Shown: piece by piece, positions 13,387 to 18,466 of the stretch
How the letters are laid out: each line of letters begins with the position of its first letter
Position numbering within the stretch: the stretch's first letter is position 1
Source: Candidatus Poribacteria bacterium
GTDB lineage: Bacteria; Poribacteria; WGA-4E; WGA-3G
Direction: 5' to 3'
NCBI GenBank assembly: GCA_028818995.1
Contig: JAPPMR010000029.1
Coordinates: 1 to 18,466 of the forward strand
DNA length: 18,466 nt
Position numbers and translations under genes: made by a program
The notes under the pieces: model-generated
Seen by the model: only the letters and a program-made list of their open reading frames with translations
What the model was told of the DNA's origin: nothing
The model's database searches: none

Positions 13387-13402
13387 TGGGATATATTCTT
13401 AA

Positions 13403-14755
13403 CTAAACGATGTTGAGATCGGTATCGGCAGCTTGTGCGTTGAGGTCAACGATATAGATCGCTTTCTTCGGTTGATACGAAATCCAACCCCAAATCTCAG
13501 AGCAGACAATATATTCAACCTGCTTGAGCATATCCCGCGTGGTTTCAATGATGTCCGTGTTCATCTGCGACACATATTCAACCGCTTTGCGTTTGTCGTA
13601 GACGACCATAGCGTTATGTTTTGCACCGTCCGTGCCGACCTGAATTCTCTCTTCAAGATAGTCGTGCCATCCGATACGGATACCTTGTGAGAGTTGATTC
13701 ATCACGGCATACTGCCCACCGAACCCACTGGAAACAGCGTTTTGACGTTCTACCATTGAGGTTAGCATCACATTGGTATCGCCTATTTTTGCCAACTGCA
13801 GATTGGTAATGTCTTGGTCAACACCGATAACGGATGTCATCATATAGCCGCGCTTGAATTTCTTTTGCAGATTCAGCCACGCTTCAGCCGTGATCTTACC
13901 CGCTGTGGCAGTAGCGTCTAAATCCACAAGTTTGATGATGTTACCGCCGAGATTGTTACCACCAGCCCCTTTGAGCATCACCTCAAGCCCTTCGTCTACC
14001 TTTGCTACGATGCGCTGCACAGCGATCTGTTCAACGTGTTCCACCGCTTTGTCAATGAATTCAACTTCGCGGAGATGTTCGTAAGTGAAAGGTATTGCGA
14101 GCATCCGTTTTTTGAGTTGGATCGGGCGTTCAGAGGTATCAAAGGATGCCATCGGTGGGTCGGCAGCGGCGGAGCGGCGTTCTTCGCGGAAAGCATTCTC
14201 ATCGTATTTCAGGATAGTTGCGCGATAGTCGGTTTTGCCGGTATCTGCCATGCGGGTGGTGAGTTCTTCCAGTGCGATGTCCACCTCCACATCCTGATCC
14301 CAATGCGCCAACGCATCGTAATAAGGTGTGAGCGTTGCGCCGGGTGGTGTGTCGTGGATACCTTGGAAAGTGCCAGCGCGTTCCCATCGGGTGCGGCGTT
14401 CTTCGCGCCGTGCTGCCCCTTCTAACTGCGGTCTGTAGGAGATGCTACGATACGCGTTCAGGCACATCTCTTTGAGTGCAAATTCTTTGGCAGGGTCGCC
14501 GATGACATCTTCGCATCTTGTGGGCCAAATACCGGCTGCGGGGTTGCATGTTGTCGTCATATTGAGGTCTTCAAGGACAACCTCCATCGCAGACAACCGC
14601 ACATCGTCCGCACCGAGTTCTTCATCTTTTTCTGGGTCGTATTGTGAGTCGAGATAGGCAGAAAACGGCATACCTGCCTCTGCGGCTTCCTCCGCGAGTG
14701 CGGTGCGTTGGTTGTGATACCTATCTATGAGTTCTCTTGTTGTGAGTAAAGGCAT
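13403..14755 (-). CDS. Phage major capsid-like protein
   Basis: The 450-aa product starts at 14755 (MPLLTTRELI), with AGGAG about 7 nt upstream; a start 15 codons earlier would translate repeat DNA. The N-terminal third is charged and helical. A central part has IPFTYEHLREVEFIDKAVEH (221-240), VDEGLEVMLKGAGGNN and a stretch about residues 290-360 typical of a coat-protein core. The C-terminus (AMVVYDKRKAVEYVSQMN, then DMLKQVEYIVCSEIWGW and KKAIYIVDL) resembles the end of HK97-fold major capsid proteins. Such proteins assemble the virion shell. The assignment is by sequence pattern and by the connector-like genes on the same strand. No portal, protease or terminase is in the window. The shared 94-bp element lies upstream. 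It could be part of a defective prophage, a gene transfer agent or another domesticated capsid. Confidence 0.72.
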   Translation of the reverse strand: MPLLTTRELIDRYHNQRTALAEEAAEAGMPFSAYLDSQYDPEKDEELGADDVRLSAMEVVLEDLNMTTTCNPAAGIWPTRCEDVIGDPAKEFALKEMCLNAYRSISYRPQLEGAARREERRTRWERAGTFQGIHDTPPGATLTPYYDALAHWDQDVEVDIALEELTTRMADTGKTDYRATILKYDENAFREERRSAAADPPMASFDTSERPIQLKKRMLAIPFTYEHLREVEFIDKAVEHVEQIAVQRIVAKVDEGLEVMLKGAGGNNLGGNIIKLVDLDATATAGKITAEAWLNLQKKFKRGYMMTSVIGVDQDITNLQLAKIGDTNVMLTSMVERQNAVSSGFGGQYAVMNQLSQGIRIGWHDYLEERIQVGTDGAKHNAMVVYDKRKAVEYVSQMNTDIIETTRDMLKQVEYIVCSEIWGWISYQPKKAIYIVDLNAQAADTDLNIV

Positions 14756-14771
14756 TCTATTTCTCCTTCTT

Positions 14772-14828
14772 GTAGCGCAAACTTTCAGTTTGCGTAGCAT
14801 AACGGCACAAACTAAAAGTTTGTGCTAC
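14772..14828. repeat. GTAGCGCAAACT palindromic repeat
   Basis: GTAGCGCAAACTTTCAGTTTGCG is followed by CACAAACTAAAAGTTTGTGCTAC (to 14828): two small hairpins whose outer ends also pair. A shorter copy is at 17578-17604. It occupies the leader of the capsid-like gene. Confidence 0.7.
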
Positions 14829-14944
14829 AAAACGTTGTTATTGGCTTTCAGTTCCTCTTGTAGGAGGCGTTTTCAACGCCGATAATATAGATAATATATC
14901 GGGCTTACAAGGTTTCCCTCCAACAAGAAGGGTTGCCATAGAAA

Positions 14945-15038
14945 TAGTATATCTGAAGGCGGGCAGGTATCTGAAACGAAACGGACGGTGAGAACAATAG
15001 AATTCCAATAGATACGCAATAGGTTTGCGGGGAAATGG
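14945..15038 (-). promoter_or_regulatory. Shared 94-bp upstream element, copy C
   Basis: TAGTATATCT (14945-14954) and GAACAATAGAATTCCAATAG...GGGGAAATGG (14992-15038) have the same 47-nt spacing as copies A and B. On the minus strand TTCAGA - 18 nt - TATACT is a plausible promoter for the capsid-like gene, about 190 nt downstream because palindromic repeats occupy the leader. Confidence 0.65.
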
Positions 15039-15246
15039 CGGTTGGCTATCGGCAATCAGCGGTCAGTTGTCAGTGGTAGATGGGTTTTGTAAACGCGCTG
15101 TTATTGTCTGAACCAGGATCATACATTTGCAGAAGATAAGCGACACGTGTTAGAATCTGGATAACTGCTAAAAATTCCCCAAATTTATCTGAATTTGCCG
15201 TTTTTCTTTCATTTTTTTTCAAAAAGTGCAATTTTTCAACTCAAAA

Positions 15247-15275
15247 TTGTGTCTATATATTGTGAAAGGTATCAT
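15247..15275 (+). promoter_or_regulatory. Possible promoter of anchor gene 3
   Basis: TTGTGT (15247-15252) and TATCAT (15270-15275) are spaced 17 nt and lie in the block conserved with the region upstream of the anchor gene at 11306. An ACACGTGT palindrome lies further upstream at 15143-15150. Confidence 0.45.
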
Positions 15276-15333
15276 ATATTCTGTTTGAGCAATTCATGTC
15301 AACAGGCGTATGTTAAATAAAAGGAGGTTTCTG

Positions 15334-15954
15334 ATGTATCGTGATATTTTTACGAACAAATGGGTTTTGGGTGGCGTTGGCTTTCTGATAGTGCTATCTA
15401 TTGCGTGTGTGCTGTGGTATCAGCACGATACCGCACCCTACAGAAAAGCGGCAGCCGAGGCAGAAGAACTGCTACGCCAATCGGAACTTTCTAAGGAGTC
15501 CGAGAAAAAAAATGAGACGGAACCAGCATCTAAACCTATTGTGGAAAGCGAGGCGAAAACAACCGTACATCAATATACAGGACGAGAGGATAAACATTTG
15601 AACATTCCACCAAGCAACACTGATGCGTGGATACAAAGTCGCTCCCAACGTGATCCACAAACCACAATTTATGATGAAGAGGACTTGATTGAAGCAGCCC
15701 AAAATACAAACGATCCAATAGTTCAGGCAGAACTCCTTCACGCCCAACTCATAAAAACATTTGGAGACCGTCCTGAAGTTCATACCATCAGGCAATACCA
15801 AATAGATACCGCCAATGGAATACCTTCGAACGTAGACAAACAAATTGAGTATCTTGAAGCACATTATGCACTTTTCAAAGATGAAAGTTTTCTACAGGCG
15901 ATTGAAGAAATACGACAATCCCAAAAAGACGGTGTAACAATTATTTTTAAATGA
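15334..15954 (+). CDS. Membrane-anchored protein with a GDRPEVH domain, anchor family member 3
   Basis: The 206-aa product starts at 15334, with AGGAGG 6 nt upstream. It has the same N-terminal membrane segment (10-29) and AEAEELLRQS linker start as the other anchor proteins, but a different outer part. The ISPYGFGPYP domain is missing and is replaced by one helical repeat, HAQLIKTFGDRPEVHTI (136-152), followed by QIEYLEAHYALFKDESF. That repeat is the type seen in the lipoproteins at 2822-3616 and 15967-16944. The gene therefore joins the anchor module to the repeat family of its own operon partner, which begins 12 nt after its stop. Function unknown. Confidence 0.82.
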   Translation: MYRDIFTNKWVLGGVGFLIVLSIACVLWYQHDTAPYRKAAAEAEELLRQSELSKESEKKNETEPASKPIVESEAKTTVHQYTGREDKHLNIPPSNTDAWIQSRSQRDPQTTIYDEEDLIEAAQNTNDPIVQAELLHAQLIKTFGDRPEVHTIRQYQIDTANGIPSNVDKQIEYLEAHYALFKDESFLQAIEEIRQSQKDGVTIIFK

Positions 15955-15966
15955 AAGGAGATCTTA

Positions 15967-16944
15967 ATGAAAACCTATCTACCATACCTTGCGTTATTTC
16001 CGCTTTTCTTTTTATTTATCAGTTGTGCGGAAACAGAAGATGTCAAAATGGGAGACACAGATGGAGCAGACCTACTGCTGCGTATTGAATCCCTTGTTGA
16101 ACAACTTGAGAATTTGGAAATAGGAGTTCCCGAAGACTGGGAACAGACGAGAGACCCGGTTGAACGCGCTGCTTACGCCCGGTTCATGTTTAGCACAGGG
16201 ATAATACCGATTTCCTTAGATCTCAGCGACATCAACCCATATCTAAATGATAGATTTATCCTATCTGAATACTATCCAAATGATAGAATTATCCAAACTG
16301 AATACTATCGGGTAGTACTCATCAAGCGATTCGGAGACATCCCACAGGTGCATACCCTCGCAGATTATACCCTCAAAGTGTTACTGGGTATCCTTTCAAC
16401 AGACACGGAACTGAATGCCGTTGTGAAGGCACATGCATTCCTATTCCCAGATAGCCCAAAGCTGGTAGTTGATGACGGAGAGATACACAATCTTCAGCAG
16501 AGAACACGCACTGAGGAGCTACTTGCAGTGGCAAAGCTCCGAAAAGAAGACCCGCAGAAATGGGTAGACCACAATCGCGCACAACTTATCAAGGAACACG
16601 GAGATACACCGGACGTTCGCATGATTACAGACTTTATGGAGAAAATTGAATTGGGGCATCCAATAACCGAGGCAGAATATGAAACGTATCTCGCCAAACT
16701 TGAAGAACTCCAACCAGGGTGGCTCACACGAGATCAAAACTACGTAAAACTTGAAGCCAAAGATCAACTCGGTATTTGGATGCGAGATTTAGAACGGTGT
16801 ACCCTTGAGTCGTATCGTTTGGCAAAAGCGAACGGCACCCCGTTCGATATGATCCTCTCGGATCTCAACGAGGAACACCCGCTTTGTCAGTCAGTAAAGC
16901 GCGGTGCAATTATAACATCTATTAACAACATAGGAAACAAATAA
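15967..16944 (+). CDS. Lipoprotein with GDxPxVH repeats, operon partner of anchor 3
   Basis: The 325-aa product starts at 15967, with AAGGAG 6 nt upstream. It has a lipoprotein signal (LALFPLFFLFISC, Cys20). The mature part has repeats centred on FGDIPQVH (122-129) and HGDTPDVR (211-218) and a C-terminal NGTPFDMI (289-296), in the same order as in the minus-strand lipoprotein at 2822-3616, so the two are paralogues. Residues about 93-114 contain an 11-residue tandem duplication (NDRFILSEYYP / NDRIIQTEYYR). With the anchor protein upstream carrying one copy of the same repeat, the pair may interact by like-repeat contact; this is inference. No enzyme motif recognised. Confidence 0.85.
   Translation: MKTYLPYLALFPLFFLFISCAETEDVKMGDTDGADLLLRIESLVEQLENLEIGVPEDWEQTRDPVERAAYARFMFSTGIIPISLDLSDINPYLNDRFILSEYYPNDRIIQTEYYRVVLIKRFGDIPQVHTLADYTLKVLLGILSTDTELNAVVKAHAFLFPDSPKLVVDDGEIHNLQQRTRTEELLAVAKLRKEDPQKWVDHNRAQLIKEHGDTPDVRMITDFMEKIELGHPITEAEYETYLAKLEELQPGWLTRDQNYVKLEAKDQLGIWMRDLERCTLESYRLAKANGTPFDMILSDLNEEHPLCQSVKRGAIITSINNIGNK
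16245..16310 (+). repeat. 33-bp tandem duplication inside a coding region
   Basis: AAATGATAGATTTATCC... (16245-16277) is repeated directly at 16278-16310 with four mismatches. It is in frame and adds 11 residues to the lipoprotein. Confidence 0.85.
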
Positions 16945-17013
16945 AGGCAAAACATTTATCAATGGGATAGGTGTCGTCTTTATTCATTCCTCATTTCTAA
17001 AGGAGAATCAACC

Positions 17014-17295
17014 ATGTTTAAACATGTAAAAAATCACACAATTACGAGTCTTCTTGTATTTGTGTTTGTATTTACTTGCGTAACCGCGTCGTTTGTCATA
17101 ATTGAGACAGCACACGCAGATAACAATATCGTCTATAAACACATAGAAATTACATATTACCACTGCACAACAGCAGAATTTGGTGGAACCCCTATTTATT
17201 CAAAATGTGTAACGAGGGAAGATGGGATGGAAGATGATGATCATCCAGAAGACACTAAAGAGGAAATATGGGGGCCCAAACCTGTGTATGAGTGA
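17014..17295 (+). CDS. Small exported cysteine-pair protein, unknown function
   Basis: The 93-aa product starts at 17014, with AAGGAG about 8 nt upstream. A signal peptide (hydrophobic LLVFVFVFTCVTASFVII, then ETAHA, likely cut before DNN) indicates export. The mature part is about 58 residues, has two cysteines (YYHC and SKC) about 18 residues apart that could form a disulphide, and ends in an acidic, proline-rich tail. I recognise no family. It is the third gene of the anchor 3 operon, 69 nt after the lipoprotein gene, where no terminator is seen. A small perfect hairpin (17323-17343) and a true terminator (17515-17550) follow. Confidence 0.68.
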   Translation: MFKHVKNHTITSLLVFVFVFTCVTASFVIIETAHADNNIVYKHIEITYYHCTTAEFGGTPIYSKCVTREDGMEDDDHPEDTKEEIWGPKPVYE

Positions 17296-17322
17296 AGATG
17301 GTGGCCGTGGCCTCCACACAGG

Positions 17323-17343
17323 GTCCTTATAGGGTATAAGGAC
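17323..17343 (+). other. Perfect 9-bp hairpin without T-run
   Basis: GTCCTTATA (17323-17331), loop GGG, TATAAGGAC (17335-17343). It lies 28 nt after the stop at 17295. It has no T-run, so it is not a standard terminator; it may stabilise the 3' end of the transcript. The stretch from 17344 to 17514 holds no gene or repeat that I recognise. Confidence 0.5.
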
Positions 17344-17514
17344 GAACTTTTGGCAGTGATACCCGTGCATACAGATCACGAGTATACAATTATCTGGGAT
17401 CCAACTGTAATAATTCGAAAAACATGGCCAACACATTGGAAGTGCCGCTAACAACGGGATTCCACTTGTTTAGTGTTTGACTTGTTCGGCGTTCAGTGTA
17501 AACTTAAACCTATC

Positions 17515-17550
17515 GGCAGGTAACCTATGCGTTACCTGCCTATTTCTTTT
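17515..17550 (+). terminator. Terminator of anchor operon 3
   Basis: GGCAGGTAAC (17515-17524), loop CTATGC, GTTACCTGCC (17531-17540): a perfect 10-bp stem followed by TATTTCTTTT. Third member of the terminator family that ends the cassette operons; it lies about 220 nt after the last gene. Confidence 0.7.
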
Positions 17551-17577
17551 GCTGTGCGCTGGTTGTGGCACCTCTTT

Positions 17578-17604
17578 GTAGCGCAAACTAAAAGTTTATG
17601 CTAC
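17578..17604. repeat. GTAGCGCAAACT palindromic repeat, short copy
   Basis: GTAGCGCAAACT-aaa-AGTTTATGCTAC, the short form of the repeat at 14772-14828. It lies between terminator 3 and anchor operon 4. Confidence 0.7.
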
Positions 17605-17721
17605 AAATGTCCTATTTTCACATCCCACAAGGTTTTTTACAGAATTTTGAAAAAAAATGCAATTTGCTATTAACTTTTTCTGTTTAAGGTATATATAGTA
17701 CATAAAAGAAGGAAGTGTAAC

Positions 17722-18466
17722 ATGTATCGTGATATTCTGACGAACAGATGGGTTCTCGGTGGCGTTGGCTTTCTGATACTGCTATCTATTGCGTGTGTAT
17801 TGTGGTATCAGCACGATATCGCAGATGAGAAAAAAGCAGCTGCGGATGCTGAGGAACTGCTACGCCAATCGGAGATAGCCAAAAAGGTTGCCAATACGGA
17901 TAGCGATATGGAACAAGCTGATGATGTGTCTTCTGTGGAAAGCGAAACGCCAACTGCAGAAAAACCAACTAACAGGGCTCCTGGTGCGGTCACGAACACA
18001 AGTACCAGTAGACAAGCGTCACCCGTTACTGCAAAATCACAGGAAACGGAAAATGCTGAAGAAGTAAGAGTGTCGCCTCACGGTTTCGGACCGTATCCAG
18101 AGATACCAACCCAGTATCGCGATTTAGATGGTGTTGAGGATATATGGGGATTTTATGAAAAACTCGCTGAAACGGATCCTGATGCGGCGAGGACGAATGA
18201 ATTAGGTGAACGCGTATTAGTAAAACTTTGGGAACAAGGTTTACGCCCTACTGGTGGAAAACATAAAAATGGTATGTTCTATCCAGATTATCCCAACACA
18301 GTTTATGTCACTTGGGAAGAAGAACGGCTTGAAGATGGCACCGTGGAACGCTACCCAACTGCAGTAGGTGGAGATCCCGCTTTTGCACCTTATGAGGAAG
18401 CGTTTATAGAAAGTGATGGAGAAATATTTCCATCCAATTTTACAATGTTAAATCACAAAAAAGATG
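17722..18466 (+). CDS. Membrane-anchored protein, anchor family member 4 (partial, runs off the window)
   Basis: The reading frame is open from the ATG at 17722 (AAGGA 8 nt upstream) to the end of the window, 248 codons with no stop. It begins MYRDILTNRW followed by the family membrane segment (10-29). The linker AADAEELLRQSEIAKKVANT is close to that of the gene at 9593, and the outer domain begins VRVSPHGFGPYPEIP (115-129), then ERVLVKLWEQG, NGMFYP and VYVTWEE. It is therefore the closest relative of the product at 9593, with extra sequence between the GFGPYP and KLWEQG blocks. A partner gene is expected just beyond the window edge. Confidence 0.8.
   Translation, partial: MYRDILTNRWVLGGVGFLILLSIACVLWYQHDIADEKKAAADAEELLRQSEIAKKVANTDSDMEQADDVSSVESETPTAEKPTNRAPGAVTNTSTSRQASPVTAKSQETENAEEVRVSPHGFGPYPEIPTQYRDLDGVEDIWGFYEKLAETDPDAARTNELGERVLVKLWEQGLRPTGGKHKNGMFYPDYPNTVYVTWEEERLEDGTVERYPTAVGGDPAFAPYEEAFIESDGEIFPSNFTMLNHKKD

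Noticed and set aside
14873..15055. 60-aa open frame on the minus strand upstream of the capsid-like gene
   Set aside because: It translates the 94-bp element; the corresponding copies read in different frames, so the conservation is at DNA level.
17323..17343. Terminator directly after the 93-aa gene
   Set aside because: The stem is perfect but no T-run follows; the better terminator is at 17515-17550.

Overview
This window looks like an accessory region of an uncultured bacterium, most likely a Candidatus Poribacteria-type sponge symbiont. That assignment is inference. It rests on a 14-repeat WD40 protein, on a family of proteins sharing one membrane anchor (LGGVGFLIVLSIACVLW), and on intergenic spaces filled with several families of short palindromic repeats. 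No tRNA, rRNA, CRISPR array, transposase or integrase gene was seen.

Layout. At the left edge (1-360, minus strand) is the start of a gene whose first residues fit MetK. It has a near-consensus promoter and a leader of about 290 nt that can fold into many stems. A secreted 14-blade WD40 protein follows (553-2412, plus), then a nested palindromic repeat island (2422-2763) and a minus-strand lipoprotein with GDxPxVH repeats (2822-3616). From 3978 to 9060 lie a small unidentified minus-strand gene, a ParA/ribbon-helix-helix partition cassette (plus, 4876-5869), a pair of paralogous lipoproteins (plus, 6288-7721), and two small minus-strand genes resembling phage head-tail connector proteins. From 9593 to the right edge there are four plus-strand units that each begin with the same membrane-anchor module. 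In three of them a gene for an exported protein follows directly; the fourth runs off the window. A 450-aa phage major capsid-like protein (minus, 13403-14755) sits between the second and third units.

How the parts relate. Read on the minus strand, the capsid-like, connector-like and head-closure-like genes follow a typical phage morphogenesis order, but plus-strand cassettes have split them apart. Three minus-strand genes (starts at 4301, 9060 and 14755) carry the same 94-bp upstream element at constant internal spacing, which suggests common control. The plus-strand cassettes look modular: the anchor-coding DNA is almost unchanged while the extracellular parts differ, one operon is bracketed by apparently identical 128-bp direct repeats, the lipoprotein pair is bracketed by 125-bp direct repeats, and terminators of one sequence family close the operons. 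An 84-bp palindromic element flanked by a 19-bp direct repeat has separated parA from its partner gene.

Most promising for follow-up: (1) the dispersed, co-regulated phage-structural gene set; (2) the anchor-plus-exported-partner cassettes with swapped outer domains; (3) the structured metK leader; (4) the 19-bp duplication around a small palindromic element, a possible trace of its mobility. Functions of most of the exported proteins are unknown.
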